64,000 bases of DNA from Bradyrhizobium septentrionale (GTDB lineage Bacteria; Pseudomonadota; Alphaproteobacteria; Rhizobiales; Xanthobacteraceae): NCBI RefSeq assembly GCF_011516645.4, contig NZ_CP088285.1, positions 6,032,501-6,096,500 of the forward strand, given 5' to 3'. A model generated the notes under the pieces. It saw only the letters and a list, made by a program, of their open reading frames with translations. It searched no databases and was not told the DNA's origin. Below, piece by piece: positions 10,001 to 18,638 of the stretch; the stretch's first letter is position 1; each line of letters begins with the position of its first letter. The position numbers and the translations under genes are program-made.

Positions 10001-10233
10001 TCCGCCCGGTGCTGATGACCGCGCTCGCCATGATCATCGGCATGGCGCCGATGGCGCTCGGGCTGGGCGAGGGCGGCGAGCAGAATGCGCCGCTGGGCCG
10101 GGCCGTGATCGGCGGCCTGATCTTTGCAACCTTCGCGACGCTGATGTTTGTTCCCGTGGTATTCAGTATGGTACACAAGAAGCAAGGCGCCAAAGCCGCC
10201 GCCTCATCGGAGATTCCGCATGCCGCCCACTGA
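7054..10233 (+). CDS. RND efflux transporter, inner-membrane pump subunit
   Basis: 1059 residues from ATG 7054, the usual AcrB/MdtB size. It begins MIALVRIALSRPYTFVVLAI, with the first membrane helix and the TPTDIFPDI motif after it, and has two similar halves, each a helix plus large periplasmic loops and five more helices. The proton-relay region GILVDDATVTIENI is in helix 4. RND pumps trade protons for export of drugs, solvents or metals; the substrate cannot be told. The preceding in-frame codons from 7000 give no sensible N-terminus. The adaptor gene overlaps its end by 14 bases. No outer-membrane channel gene is adjacent, so a TolC homologue elsewhere must be used. Confidence 0.93.
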   Translation: MIALVRIALSRPYTFVVLAILLLIIGPLAALRTPTDIFPDIRIPVIGVVWQYTGLPPDQMSGRITTPFQRALTTTVNDIEHIVANSYNGVGIIKIFFQPNVDIRTANAQVTAISQTLLKQMPPGATPPLILNYSASTVPIIQVALSGEGLTEQNLADIGINQLRTPLVTVPGAAIPYPFGGKQRQVQIDLNSTALQARGLSGQDVANALAAQNLITPVGTQKIGNFEYTINLNNSPLRLEELGDLPVKQVNGAMVYVRDVASVRDGNPPQTNIVHVDGNRSVLMMVLKAGATSTLDIISGIKQKVIDVKDQMPDALKIGFIGDQSVFVRGAITGVAFEGVIAALLTSVMILLFLGSWRSTVIIAVSIPLSVLGAIIMLSLIGETLNIMTLGGLALAVGILVDDATVTIENINYHLEQGKPVEQSILDGANQIVTPAFVSLLCICIVFVPMFFLSGVARFLFVPMAEAVMFAMIWSFILSRTLVPTMANYLLQPHVHHEGAPPKSRNPLVWFQRGFEARFERIRSGYRGLLAMALGHRKVFVIGFLVAVFASFLLVPFLGRNFFPTVDAGNILMHVRTQVGTRVEETANQLADIQKAIRKLVPGEIETMTDNIGMPISGINMTYNNTGVIGPQDGDIQIRLKEGHKPTEEHVRALREQLPRLFPGTSFAFLPADIVSQILNFGAPAPIDLQIRGANLDANFAYANKLLARIKRIPGIADARIQQSPNNPTFNIDVDRTRAQYVGLTERDVTNSLVVNLAGSSQIAPTYYLNPDNGVSYSIVMQTPQYQIDSLSALQTLPITASGNTQAPILGGIADIKRATSSAVVSQYDIQSLVQIYATTQGRDLGGVATDVRQLISDTAKEVPKGSSVVLLGQVQTMNSAFTGLLFGLLGAVVLIYFLIVVNFQSWSDPFVIITALPAALAGIVWMLFTTETTLSVPALTGAIMCMGVATANSVLVISFARERYEELGDPVAAALEAGFVRFRPVLMTALAMIIGMAPMALGLGEGGEQNAPLGRAVIGGLIFATFATLMFVPVVFSMVHKKQGAKAAASSEIPHAAH

Positions 10234-11422
10234 ACAGCGCCCGCCGGTTTCGCGCCGGAAACTGGGCATCTTCGGCGTGGTGGCGCTGGTCGGCGCCGGC
10301 CTGATCGTCGGCACCGGGATCCGTGCCCGCGAGGAGCAGGACACCCGCTTGAAGGAATGGACCGATGACCAGGCCGTTCCGACCGTCGCGGTGGCACTGC
10401 CGATCGCCAAGGCGCTCACCCCCACCATCGACCTGCCAGGCCGGCTCGAGGCCTATTCCCGCGCCCCGATCTTCGCCCGGGTTTCCGGCTACCTGAAGAC
10501 CTGGGACGTCGACATCGGAGCCCGCGTCAAGGCCGGCCAGGTGATCGCCGAAATCGAGGCGCCCGACCTCGACCAGCAATTGCTGCAGGCGCGCGCCGAT
10601 CTTGCCAGCGCCCAGGCCTCGGCCAAGCTCTCCGAAGCGACGCTGAACCGGCGCAAGACGCTGGTCGCCTCGAACTTCGTGTCCGCCCAGGAGATCGACG
10701 AGCGCACGGCCGACCTCTCCAACAAGAACGGTGCGGTCAAGGCCGGCCAGGCCAATGTCGAGCGGCTCGAAGCGCTCGCCGGTTACAAGAAGATCACGGC
10801 GCCGTTCGACGGCGTGGTGACGTCGCGCGACACCGACGTCGGCGCGCTGATCAATGCCGGCGGCAACTCGGGCCCCGCGATGTTCACGGTCTCCGACATC
10901 ACCAAGCTGCGCGTTTACGTCAACGTGCCGCAGAACTACGTCCCGGGGGTCAAGATGGGCGCCAAGGCGACGCTTTTGTTGCCGGATTACCCGAACCGCG
11001 CCTTCCAGGCGACGGTGGAGGCTTCCTCGCAGGCGGTCGATGTCGCCTCCGGCACGACGCGGATGCAGCTCGGGCTCGACAACTCGTCCGGCGAGCTGAT
11101 GCCGGGCAGCTACGCCAGCGTGAAGCTGAACCTGCAGCGCGACTCCACGCCGCTCAGCATTCCCGCCAGCGCGCTGATCTTCAACAGCAATGGCCTGCGG
11201 GTCGCGACGGTAGGCCCTGACGACAAGGTGCTGTTCAAGGCCGTGAAGATCGGCCGCGACCTCGGCAAGGAGATCGAGATCGCCTCGGGCCTCGCCCCCG
11301 ACGACCGCATCATCACCGCTCCGCCGGACGGCCTCGCCGACGGCGACCACGTGCGCGTCACCGGCGCCGGTGCCAAGGGCAAGCCGACCACGGCGTCCGA
11401 GAAGCAGGACGTGAAGGGGTAG
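10220..11422 (+). CDS. RND efflux periplasmic adaptor (membrane-fusion protein)
   Basis: 400 residues from ATG 10220, inside the last codons of the pump gene. An N-terminal anchor helix (LGIFGVVALVGAGLIVG) is followed by a barrel-sandwich half (VSGYLKTWDVDIGARVKAGQ), a helical hairpin of alternating A/L/R residues, the second sandwich half (KKITAPFDGVVTSRDTDVG) and beta-barrel domains. The protein bridges the RND pump and an outer-membrane channel. The gene order here is pump then adaptor, the reverse of the acrAB order. Two stem-loops follow directly. Confidence 0.92.
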   Translation: MPPTEQRPPVSRRKLGIFGVVALVGAGLIVGTGIRAREEQDTRLKEWTDDQAVPTVAVALPIAKALTPTIDLPGRLEAYSRAPIFARVSGYLKTWDVDIGARVKAGQVIAEIEAPDLDQQLLQARADLASAQASAKLSEATLNRRKTLVASNFVSAQEIDERTADLSNKNGAVKAGQANVERLEALAGYKKITAPFDGVVTSRDTDVGALINAGGNSGPAMFTVSDITKLRVYVNVPQNYVPGVKMGAKATLLLPDYPNRAFQATVEASSQAVDVASGTTRMQLGLDNSSGELMPGSYASVKLNLQRDSTPLSIPASALIFNSNGLRVATVGPDDKVLFKAVKIGRDLGKEIEIASGLAPDDRIITAPPDGLADGDHVRVTGAGAKGKPTTASEKQDVKG

Positions 11423-11424
11423 GG

Positions 11425-11482
11425 GAGGACGCAGTAGCGTCCTCTTCGTCATGCCCGGGCTTGTCCCGGGCATCTTCGTTTT
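11425..11482 (+). terminator. Two stem-loops after the efflux operon
   Basis: GAGGACGC-AGTA-GCGTCCTC (11425-11444) starts three bases after the stop codon. It is followed by ATGCCCGGG-(5)-CCCGGGCAT (11451-11473) and then TCTTCGTTTTT. Either can act as a terminator. The second also belongs to the CGTCATGCCCGGGC type of dispersed repeat. Confidence 0.65.
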
Positions 11483-11508
11483 TGGCAGATGCTTAGGACA
11501 GGCACGTC

Positions 11509-11703
11509 TTACCTCGCCCCGCTTGCGGGGAGAGGCGTAGGCCGCCTCCGGCGGCCGTCTCTTGAGAACGCTGAAGCGAAGCTTCAGCTACGTTGCATCG
11601 TGAGATGCAATCCGGGTGAGGGGGTACAGGTCTCACCGCGTTCAGAACTCGCGGAAGCAGCCCCTCACCCCAACCCTCTCCCCGCAAGAGCGGGGCGAGG
11701 GAG
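11509..11703. repeat. CTCCCCGC-type intergenic repeat
   Basis: CTCGCCCCGCTTGCGGGGAG near 11514 is mirrored by CTCTCCCCGCAAGAGCGGGG near 11679, enclosing shorter hairpins and a GGTGAGGGG / CCCCTCACC pair. It sits between the convergent efflux and thiolase genes. A related element lies at 62951-63104 and a fragment near 16775-16810. No coding sense is visible. Confidence 0.7.
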
Positions 11704-11708
11704 AACTT

Positions 11709-13220
11709 CTATCCCACCCGCCATTCCAGCACGCCGTCACTAGCCGTGACGATGTCACCCGTGCTGCCCACCGGCGTGCGATCCATACCCTGCAGATGCG
11801 CCAGCGTCGCCGTATCGCTCGCCGGGATGCGGCCGAGCGTGCGGCGGCCGTCCTCGGTACGCAGCATGGTGACGCCGTGCTCGATCTCACCATTGGCACG
11901 ATAGATCACGGTGAAAGCCTCGACCTTGCCCTTGCCCGCCGCCTCGGCGGTGAAGTCCGGTACGTCGCGCCTGTTGCGGTCGGCTTCCGCCTGCACGGAG
12001 GTGTCCTGCTTGAGCGCCGCGGTCGACGCCGCGCGCGACAGCACGAGGCCATGATGCTTGGTGACGAAGCCGCCCTGGCCGTAGAGCAGGCCGAGCGTGC
12101 CGCCGCTGCGGAGCTTGCGCACCATCGCGCAGGCCGAATGCGTCATGTAGGTGTTGAGCGGCGCGCCGAAGAACGTCAGCCCGCCGGTCACGGTCGGCTG
12201 CACGTCGGGCCCCAGGCCAAGCGTGCGGCGCGCCATCTTCGGCACGCAGGGGAAACAGCTATAGAGCTCGATCGCGTCGAACTTCCTGCCGTCGCCGCCG
12301 ACGAGATCCATCACCGCCTTCAGCACCGCATTCTGCGCGTGGCTCTCGACGAACTGGTCGCGGATCAGATAGTCGCGCGGCTCTTCCGCCGAGGCGCCGC
12401 CGAGCGGATAGATCAGCTTCTCCTCCGGCACGCCGGCAGCGCGCGCTTTGGCAAGGCTGGTCAGGATCAGGGCGCCACCCATGTTCACGGTCGGGTTCGC
12501 CACCATCAGTTTTGTGTAGGGCCAGGCGATCATCCGGTTGTCAGGCGTTGCGGTTGTGATCTCATCGCCGGTGAAGCGCTTCTTCAGCCAGGAGTTCGGA
12601 TTGCCGGCCGCAACGCGCGCATAGGTCGACCACAGATCGCCGGATTCCTTCAGCGCCTCGCGCGGGGTCTGGCCCCAATGCGCCGAGGTTGCGGACTCAT
12701 AGAGCGGATAGACCGTGATCGGGCGGAAGACGCCGAGCGCCACCGCCAGCGGCTTCTGGAACGCAGCGCCGCGCTTCGGCTCCTCGACGTCGTGTGCGAA
12801 CGGCGTCCACGGCAGTTCGACGCCGGCGCGCTGTGCCTTGGTCGCGGTCGACTGCGCCTCTGCGCCGCACACCGCCGCGACACTGCATTCGCCGCGCGCA
12901 ATGCGCTGTGCTGCCTCATGCAGATAGCGAATCGGGCTCTCGCCGCCGACCGGCCCGTAATAGAGATGCGAAGGCTGAACGCCGAGCCGCTGCGCGAGTT
13001 GCTTCTCGGGATCGCGATAACGCCAGCTCAGGAAGTTGACGATGTCGAGCGATTGCACGTCAGAGAGCAGCTTGGCCCCGCTGTCAGCCTCGGCGCGCTT
13101 CAGCGCCTGTTCCAACAGCGTGAGCGGCTCGAGGCCGGCGGCGATGTCCTTCGGACGATCGACGATCTCGCCGACGCCGACGATGACGGGAATGCGGTCT
13201 TCGGGGATGCTGTTCGACAT
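11709..13220 (-). CDS. SCP2-type thiolase-like protein (acetyl-CoA acetyltransferase family)
   Basis: 503 residues of the thiolase superfamily. GECSVAAVCGAEAQS holds the position of the nucleophilic cysteine region, HSACAMVRKL and YGQGGFVTKHHGLVL the C-terminal half. Compared with classic thiolases the usual GGGxAxGHPxG loop is changed, as in other SCP2-like members whose activity is often untested. The family splits or joins acyl-CoA units. It stands alone on the reverse strand, just before the nitronate monooxygenase gene on the same strand, with a repeat between them. The acyl substrate cannot be inferred. Confidence 0.8.
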   Translation of the reverse strand: MSNSIPEDRIPVIVGVGEIVDRPKDIAAGLEPLTLLEQALKRAEADSGAKLLSDVQSLDIVNFLSWRYRDPEKQLAQRLGVQPSHLYYGPVGGESPIRYLHEAAQRIARGECSVAAVCGAEAQSTATKAQRAGVELPWTPFAHDVEEPKRGAAFQKPLAVALGVFRPITVYPLYESATSAHWGQTPREALKESGDLWSTYARVAAGNPNSWLKKRFTGDEITTATPDNRMIAWPYTKLMVANPTVNMGGALILTSLAKARAAGVPEEKLIYPLGGASAEEPRDYLIRDQFVESHAQNAVLKAVMDLVGGDGRKFDAIELYSCFPCVPKMARRTLGLGPDVQPTVTGGLTFFGAPLNTYMTHSACAMVRKLRSGGTLGLLYGQGGFVTKHHGLVLSRAASTAALKQDTSVQAEADRNRRDVPDFTAEAAGKGKVEAFTVIYRANGEIEHGVTMLRTEDGRRTLGRIPASDTATLAHLQGMDRTPVGSTGDIVTASDGVLEWRVG

Positions 13221-13267
13221 TCTTGTTGTTTCACTTTGAGGTATTGGATTCGATCGTTGTTCTGGGC

Positions 13268-13349
13268 GTCATTGCGAGCGAAGCGAAGCAATCCATACCT
13301 CTACTCGGGGAAAGATGGATTGCTTCGTCGCTTCGCTCCTCGCAATGAC
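13268..13349. repeat. Palindromic REP-like element, GTCATTGCGAGCGAAGCG type
   Basis: GTCATTGCGAGCGAAGCGAA is matched by its inverted counterpart ending in CTCCTCGCAATGAC, with ATCCAT and ATGGAT pairs inside. It separates the nitronate monooxygenase gene from the thiolase-like gene on the same strand. I recall this sequence type as common in Bradyrhizobium. Confidence 0.8.
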
Positions 13350-13369
13350 CAGGAGAGGGCCGCGTGCAC

Positions 13370-14503
13370 TCACTCCGCCACCAGCGCGTTCATGTGCTCG
13401 ACGGCCTCGACGAAATCTTCCTTGAACTCCTGCACCACGGCGCCGGCCGACTTCACGCTGTCGATCAGGCCGACGCCCTGGCCGACGAAGTAGGTGACGA
13501 GATCGCGCGCCTTCTCGTTGCCGGCCGCCGCCGAGCGGTCGATGGCGTTGAAGGCGTCGCGGCTGATGATGCTTTGCAGCGGCATCGGCAGTGCGCCGGG
13601 GCTGTCCGGCGAGCGGTCCCAGGCGTCGGTCCAGACCGAGCGGAGCTGCCGCGCCGGCTTTCCGGTGCGGCCCTTGGAGCGGATCGCGTCGCGCGAGGAC
13701 GCCGCGATCATCTTCTCGCGGAAAATCTCCGAGGTCTCCGACTCCACCGTGGCAAGCCACACCGAGCCGGTCCAGGCGCCGGCCGCGCCCATCGCCATGC
13801 AGGCCGCCATCTGGCTGCCGGTCATGATGCCGCCGGCGGCGAGCACCGGCACGTCGCGGATCCTCCGGACCGCCTTGATCACCTCGGGCACCAGCACCAT
13901 GGTCGAGACCTCGCCGCAATGGCCGCCGGCCTCGGTGCCCTGCGCGACCAGGATGTCGACGCCGGCCGCGACCTGGCGCAGCGCGTGCTCCTTGGAGCCG
14001 ACCAATGCCGCCACCGGCACGCCGTGCTTGCGGCCCATCTCGATCATCGCCCTGGGCGGCACGCCGAGCGCGTTCGCAATCAGCCTGATCGGATGCCGGA
14101 ACGAAACCTCAAGCAGCTGCAGCGCGGTCTCGGCATCGAACGGCTGCGGCTGGTTGTCGGCGACATTCCGGCTGGTCAGCTCGATGTCGTACTTCTTCAG
14201 CAGGTTGCGGGTGAAGTCGCGGTGCTCCTGCGAGACGCGCGCCTCCAGGCTCTTCCAGGTGACGTTCTTCTCACCCGCGGTCGAGATGTTTTCCGGGATC
14301 AGCACGTCGATGCCATAGGGCTTGCCGTCGACATGCGCGTCGATCCACTTCAGCTCCTGCTCCAACGTGTCCGGCGTGTGCGCGGTCGCGCCGAACACGC
14401 CAAAGCCGCCGGCGCGGCTGACCGCCGCCACCACGTCGCGGCAATGGCTGAAAGCGAGCAGGGGGAAATCGATTCCCAGCATGTCGCAGATCGGTGATTT
14501 CAT
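13370..14503 (-). CDS. Nitronate monooxygenase (2-nitropropane dioxygenase family)
   Basis: 377 residues from the ATG at 14503, which has GGGAGAA upstream; a frame opening at 14545 is not supported by a ribosome site. TIM-barrel FMN enzyme: RAGGFGVFGA near the N-terminus, AQGTEAGGHCGEVS for the flavin phosphate and the family histidine, and VPVLAAGGIMTGSQMAACMA for the phosphate-binding loop. These enzymes oxidise alkyl nitronates, including the plant toxin propionate 3-nitronate, to the carbonyl compound and nitrite. Some members in acyl-CoA settings may have other roles. Confidence 0.85.
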   Translation of the reverse strand: MKSPICDMLGIDFPLLAFSHCRDVVAAVSRAGGFGVFGATAHTPDTLEQELKWIDAHVDGKPYGIDVLIPENISTAGEKNVTWKSLEARVSQEHRDFTRNLLKKYDIELTSRNVADNQPQPFDAETALQLLEVSFRHPIRLIANALGVPPRAMIEMGRKHGVPVAALVGSKEHALRQVAAGVDILVAQGTEAGGHCGEVSTMVLVPEVIKAVRRIRDVPVLAAGGIMTGSQMAACMAMGAAGAWTGSVWLATVESETSEIFREKMIAASSRDAIRSKGRTGKPARQLRSVWTDAWDRSPDSPGALPMPLQSIISRDAFNAIDRSAAAGNEKARDLVTYFVGQGVGLIDSVKSAGAVVQEFKEDFVEAVEHMNALVAE

Positions 14504-14773
14504 GGAGCGGTTCTCCCGGCAGCCGTTTTTTGTGCTTGTTGGCATCAGGCTTCCGCGACGCTAGCGCATCATGGATGGCTAAGCCAAGCCGGTTTCGGCT
14601 ACGGCGATCTTGCGTGCAAGCGCTGCTCTGGCTGCATCCCTCGCGGCGCATTCCGCAAGGTAGAAAATGCGGGAGAACGGGGTGGGCAAAGCCAACTGTG
14701 CCCACCATCTAGTGCGGACATGCACGGCGATCGCCGCGCCACCTTGGAAAAACGTAAATCGGGAGCCAATGAC

Positions 14774-15652
14774 GTGACTGACACCTCTGCCTACGAGCCG
14801 CCGAAAGTCTGGACCTGGAACAAGGAGAGCGGCGGACGTTTCGCCAGCATCAACCGGCCGATCGCCGGCCCGACCCATGACAAGGAACTGCCGGTCGGCC
14901 GTCATCCGCTGCAACTCTACTCGCTGGCGACGCCGAACGGCGTGAAGGTCACGGTGATGCTGGAAGAGCTGCTCGCCGCGGGCCACAGGGGCGCGGAATA
15001 CGATGCCTGGCTGATCAAGATCGACGGCAACCAGTTCGGCAGCGGCTTTGTCGCGGTCAATCCGAATTCGAAGATCCCGGCGCTGATGGACCGCAGCGGA
15101 TCGGAGCCGATCCGAGTGTTCGAGTCCGGCTCGATCCTGGTTTATCTGGCGGAAAAATTCGGCGCGTTCCTGCCGACCGACGCCAAGACGCGCGCCGAAA
15201 CCTTCTCCTGGCTGTTCTGGCAGATGGGCGCCGCGCCCTATCTCGGCGGCGGCTTCGGGCATTTCTATGCCTACGCTCCGACCAAGATCGAATACGCCAT
15301 CGATCGCTTTGCGATGGAGGTGAAGCGTCAGCTCGACGTGCTCGACCGCCGTCTCGCCGACAACGAATATCTCGCGGGCGACGTCTACACCATCGCCGAC
15401 ATGGCGGTGTGGCCGTGGTACGGCGGCCTTGCCAAGGGCCTGCTTTACGGTGGCGGCGAATTCCTCTCGGTACAGGACTACAAGAACGTGCAGCGCTGGA
15501 CCGATGCGATCGCGGCGAGGCCTGCGGTCAAGCGCGGCCGCATGGTCAACCGCACCTGGGGCGAGCCGTCGAGCCAGCTCCACGAGCGGCATGACGCCAG
15601 CGATTTCGAGACCAGGACGCAGGACAAGATCGGCGAGCAGGCGGCGTCGTAA
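14774..15652 (+). CDS. yghU: Glutathione S-transferase, YghU-like disulfide-bond reductase
   Basis: 292 residues from a GTG at 14774, preceded by GGGAGCC. This start gives MTDTSAYEPPKVWTWNKESG, which matches the beginning of E. coli YghU as I remember it; the match continues through GPTHDKELPVGRHPLQLYS, NPNSKIPAL, FESGSILVYLAEKFG and the end LHERHDASDFET. YghU is a Nu-class GST that binds two glutathiones and reduces disulfides and organic hydroperoxides. It is cytoplasmic. The open frame begins further up, at 14720, but those codons are not conserved. Confidence 0.88.
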   Translation: MTDTSAYEPPKVWTWNKESGGRFASINRPIAGPTHDKELPVGRHPLQLYSLATPNGVKVTVMLEELLAAGHRGAEYDAWLIKIDGNQFGSGFVAVNPNSKIPALMDRSGSEPIRVFESGSILVYLAEKFGAFLPTDAKTRAETFSWLFWQMGAAPYLGGGFGHFYAYAPTKIEYAIDRFAMEVKRQLDVLDRRLADNEYLAGDVYTIADMAVWPWYGGLAKGLLYGGGEFLSVQDYKNVQRWTDAIAARPAVKRGRMVNRTWGEPSSQLHERHDASDFETRTQDKIGEQAAS

Positions 15653-15757
15653 TCCTGCCGACGTGCTTTGGTCCTTCCGCGAAACTCGTCATGGCCGGGA
15701 CAAGGCCGGGCATGACAAAATGAAGCGCTCCGCTAACCCGCCCTACGCATCCGCGCA

Positions 15758-16033
15758 TCATCCAAGCAGATCGTCGTACTCCGGATGCTTCTTCATAAAA
15801 CCCTGGATGAATTCGCACTTCACCACGAGCTTGCGGCCCTGCGTGCGCACCGCGTCCAGCGTGGCGCGGGCGAGCTTTGAGCCGATGCCGCGGCCGCCGA
15901 GCTCCGGCGGCACCTCGGTATGGACCAGCGTGATCGCATCGGGCGTCTTGCGATAGACCACGAAGGCAATTGCGCCGTCGACGGCGAGTTCAAACCGGCT
16001 CTGGGCTTCGTTGTCCTGGAATGATTCACTCAT
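15758..16033 (-). CDS. Short GNAT-like acetyltransferase (YjdJ-type)
   Basis: 91 residues from ATG 16033. The core has ELAVDGAIAFVVYRK, HTEVPPELGGRGIGSKLA (the acetyl-CoA loop in the form RGIGSKL) and VVKCEFIQGFMKKHPEY, the layout of the small COG2388 GNAT-like proteins. Their substrate is unknown. The start lies 14 bases after the flavin reductase stop on the same strand, so the two are likely one operon. Confidence 0.85.
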   Translation of the reverse strand: MSESFQDNEAQSRFELAVDGAIAFVVYRKTPDAITLVHTEVPPELGGRGIGSKLARATLDAVRTQGRKLVVKCEFIQGFMKKHPEYDDLLG

Positions 16034-16047
16034 TTTATCGTCCTCGG

Positions 16048-16665
16048 CTATTTCTTCTGCGCGCCCTCGGCCGCGGGAAACACCACGCGGTCGTCGGTGC
16101 GGCAATAACGATCGGCGAACATGCGGCCGATCGGGTGGTAGCGCTCCATGTGCACGCGCATCGCCTCGTGGTCCCACAATTCGTCGCGGATGTGGAAGTG
16201 GATGCCTTCGCCCATGATCAGCTGGCGGTCGCCGTTGACGTCGATCAGCTTCCAGGTCTTGCACTCCATCGCGAACGGCGCGTCGGCAAGCCGGGGCACC
16301 GCAATCTTGCTTGAGGGCGCGAGCTTGAGGCCGAGATAATCGGGTTCGCCGATCTCGGGCGGGAAGTCGCCGCTCGTCTCGTGCATCGCGCGCGCCAGCG
16401 GCTCGTCGGTGAGATTGACCACGAACTCACCTGTGCGCTGGATGTTGATGAAGGTGTCCTTCTCGCGGCCGTCGGGCCGGCGGTTGACCGCGAACATGCA
16501 GAGCGGCGGGTCTTCGCAGAACACGTTGAAGAACGAAAACGGCGCCGCATTGACCACGCCATCCGGCCCGATGCTGGTCACGCAGGCGATCGGCCGTGGC
16601 AGCACGAAGGACGTCAGCACCTTGTAGCGTTCGCGCTGGGTAAGGTCGCTTGGGGCGTATTCCAT
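16048..16665 (-). CDS. Flavin reductase family protein (FMN-binding split barrel)
   Basis: 205 residues from ATG 16665 (MEYAPSDLTQRERYKVLTSF). RPIACVTSIGPDGVVNAAPFSF and FVVNLTDEPLARAMHETSG are the typical FMN-binding split-barrel segments of flavin reductase-like proteins. Members bind FMN and can reduce flavin for a partner monooxygenase; no partner is adjacent. It is followed closely by the small GNAT gene. The first ATG of the open frame, at 16725, falls in the repeat at 16684-16767 and is rejected. Confidence 0.85.
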   Translation of the reverse strand: MEYAPSDLTQRERYKVLTSFVLPRPIACVTSIGPDGVVNAAPFSFFNVFCEDPPLCMFAVNRRPDGREKDTFINIQRTGEFVVNLTDEPLARAMHETSGDFPPEIGEPDYLGLKLAPSSKIAVPRLADAPFAMECKTWKLIDVNGDRQLIMGEGIHFHIRDELWDHEAMRVHMERYHPIGRMFADRYCRTDDRVVFPAAEGAQKK

Positions 16666-16683
16666 GTGGTCATTCCGGAGTGC

Positions 16684-16767
16684 GTAGGGCGGGCTAGTGA
16701 AGCGTAACCCGCCGCCGGCCCGCAAGAAAGCAAAAGGCGGGTTACGCTTGCGCTAACCCGCCCTACC
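16684..16767. repeat. Inverted repeat with GTAGGGCGGG / CCCGCCCTAC arms
   Basis: GTAGGGCGGGCTAGTGAAGC (from 16684) is mirrored by GCTTGCGCTAACCCGCCCTAC (ending at 16767). A single related arm, GCTAACCCGCCCTACGCAT, occurs at about 15732-15750. It is intergenic and noncoding. Confidence 0.75.
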
Positions 16768-16812
16768 AAACTTGCTTACCTCGTCCCGCGAAGAGTGGGG
16801 GGAGAGAAGAGC

Positions 16813-18087
16813 CTACGGCATGCTCAGCTCGTGGCGGCCGACCACCATCCAGTGCACCTCGTCCGGACCGTCGGCGAAGCGCAGATGGCGGACGTCCTGG
16901 TACATCTCGCCGAGCGGGCTCCATTGCGAAATGCCGGTGGCGCCGTGCATCTGGATCGCCTGGTCGATGATCTTGCAGGTGCGTTCCGGCACCATGGCCT
17001 TGACCATGCTGACCCAGATCCGCGCTTCCTTGTTGCCGAGCACGTCCATCGCCTTGGCAGCCTTGAGCACCATCAGCCGCATCGCTTCGATCTCGCAGCG
17101 CGCCTGCGCGATGATCTGCAAATTGCCGCCAAGATGGGCGATCTTCTTGCCGAAGGCTTCGCGGGTCAGGCCACGCGACACCATCAGGTCGAGCGCCTTC
17201 TCGGCCTTCCCGATGGTGCGCATGCAGTGATGGATGCGGCCCGGGCCGAGCCGGACCTGCGAGATCTCGAAGCCGCGGCCCTCGCCGAGCAGCATGTTCT
17301 CCTTCGGCACCCGGCAATTGTTGAAGCGCAGATGCATGTGGCCGCGCGGCGCGTGGTCGTGGCCGAACACATGCATCGGGCCCAGGATCTCGACGCCGGG
17401 GGTGTCGATCGGGACCAGGATCTGCGATTGCTGCTTGCTCGGCGCGGCGTCCGGATTAGTCTTCACCATCACGATCATGATCTTGCAGCGCGGATCGCCG
17501 GCGCCGGAGATGTAATACTTCTCGCCGTTGATCACCCACTCGTCGCCGACCAGCTTGGCGGTGGTCGAGATGTTCTTGGCGTCGGAGGAGGCGACATTCG
17601 GCTCGGTCATCGCGTAAGCCGAGCGGATTTCACCGGCGAGCAGCGGCTTCAGCCACTTCTCCTTCTGCTCCTTGGTGCCGACGCGCTCCAGCACTTCCAT
17701 GTTGCCGGTGTCGGGCGCGGAGCAGTTCATGGTCTCCGACGCCAGCGGATTCTTCGCAAGCTCGACGGCGATATAGGCATAGTCGAGGTTCTTCAGGCCC
17801 TGGCCGGTCTCGTCATCGGGCAGGAAGAAGTTCCACAGCCCTTCCTCCTTGGCCTTGTCCTTGGCCTTCTGCAATACCGCGAGCTGCTCCGGCGTGAAGC
17901 TCCAACGGTCCTTCTTGCCCTCGGCGAGTCGCATGAACTCGACCGACATCGGATCGACGGTCTCACGGATGAACTTCTTGACGTGCTCGTAAAGCGGACG
18001 AACCTCGTCCGACATCCTGAGATCGTTGAGTTCTTCGCCAGGATTGAGATTGTAGGTCGTGGTTCGCGGGATATAGGCGTGTTTCAT
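16813..18087 (-). CDS. Acyl-CoA dehydrogenase (ACAD11/FadE-like)
   Basis: 424 residues from ATG 18087 behind GGGAGGACC. It shows AYAMTEPNVASSDA (flavin/substrate region), WVINGEKYYISGAG, RLGPGRIHHCMRTIGKAEKA and REAFGKKIAHLGGN, an arrangement I associate with the ACAD10/11-like branch. It oxidises an acyl-CoA to the 2-enoyl-CoA and passes electrons to ETF. The chain length cannot be told. An APH-type kinase and crotonases of the kind often grouped with these enzymes lie 3-4 kb away. Confidence 0.88.
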   Translation of the reverse strand: MKHAYIPRTTTYNLNPGEELNDLRMSDEVRPLYEHVKKFIRETVDPMSVEFMRLAEGKKDRWSFTPEQLAVLQKAKDKAKEEGLWNFFLPDDETGQGLKNLDYAYIAVELAKNPLASETMNCSAPDTGNMEVLERVGTKEQKEKWLKPLLAGEIRSAYAMTEPNVASSDAKNISTTAKLVGDEWVINGEKYYISGAGDPRCKIMIVMVKTNPDAAPSKQQSQILVPIDTPGVEILGPMHVFGHDHAPRGHMHLRFNNCRVPKENMLLGEGRGFEISQVRLGPGRIHHCMRTIGKAEKALDLMVSRGLTREAFGKKIAHLGGNLQIIAQARCEIEAMRLMVLKAAKAMDVLGNKEARIWVSMVKAMVPERTCKIIDQAIQMHGATGISQWSPLGEMYQDVRHLRFADGPDEVHWMVVGRHELSMP

Positions 18088-18260
18088 TCTTGGTCCTCCC
18101 ATCAGCGAGATTTCGCGTTGCGGCCGACAATAGACTTAGGATTTGCGAAGCGCGAGCATGCTTTTCGGCGTGATCCCTGCCGCATCGCGGAATATCGCGA
18201 CAGCGTTTAAAACGTTGTTTAAACGCCGTCGGTCTCAGAATCGAATTTGGCGACAGGCAC

Positions 18261-18638
18261 TCAGACCATCCGGTGCATCGCGCAGATCTTGTTGCCGTCG
18301 AGATCGCGCAGATAGGCGAGGTAGAGCTTGACGCCAGAACCTTCCCTTACGCCGGGCGGGTTCTCGCAGGGCTTGCCGCCATTGGCGACGCCCGCCGCAT
18401 GCCAGGCCTCGACCTGCTCCGGCGAATTGCAGGCAAAGCCGATCGTGCCTCCATTGGCGTGCGTCGCCGGTTCGCCGTTGATCGGTTTGGAAACCATGAA
18501 AATGCCGGCCTTCGTGAGGTACATAATGCGGTGACCGTCGACCCGGGCCGGCCGGACATCGAGCGTGGCCAGCAACGCGTCATAGAACGCCTTGGCCTTG
18601 TCCAGGTCGTTGGTGCCAACCATCACATGTGAAAACAT
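18261..18638 (-). CDS. VOC family (glyoxalase-like) protein
   Basis: 125 residues from ATG 18638 with AGGGAGGATAT upstream. One pair of beta-alpha-beta-beta-beta units: MFSHVMVGTNDLDKAKAFYD, then GTIGFACNSPEQVEAWHAAG, ending in YLRDLDGNKICAMH. His4 and the E/D residues of the repeats are the usual metal ligands in this fold. The function may be glyoxalase-like detoxification or something else. It is monocistronic by its surroundings. A longer reading from 18953 would run back through a repeat and is rejected. Confidence 0.82.
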   Translation of the reverse strand: MFSHVMVGTNDLDKAKAFYDALLATLDVRPARVDGHRIMYLTKAGIFMVSKPINGEPATHANGGTIGFACNSPEQVEAWHAAGVANGGKPCENPPGVREGSGVKLYLAYLRDLDGNKICAMHRMV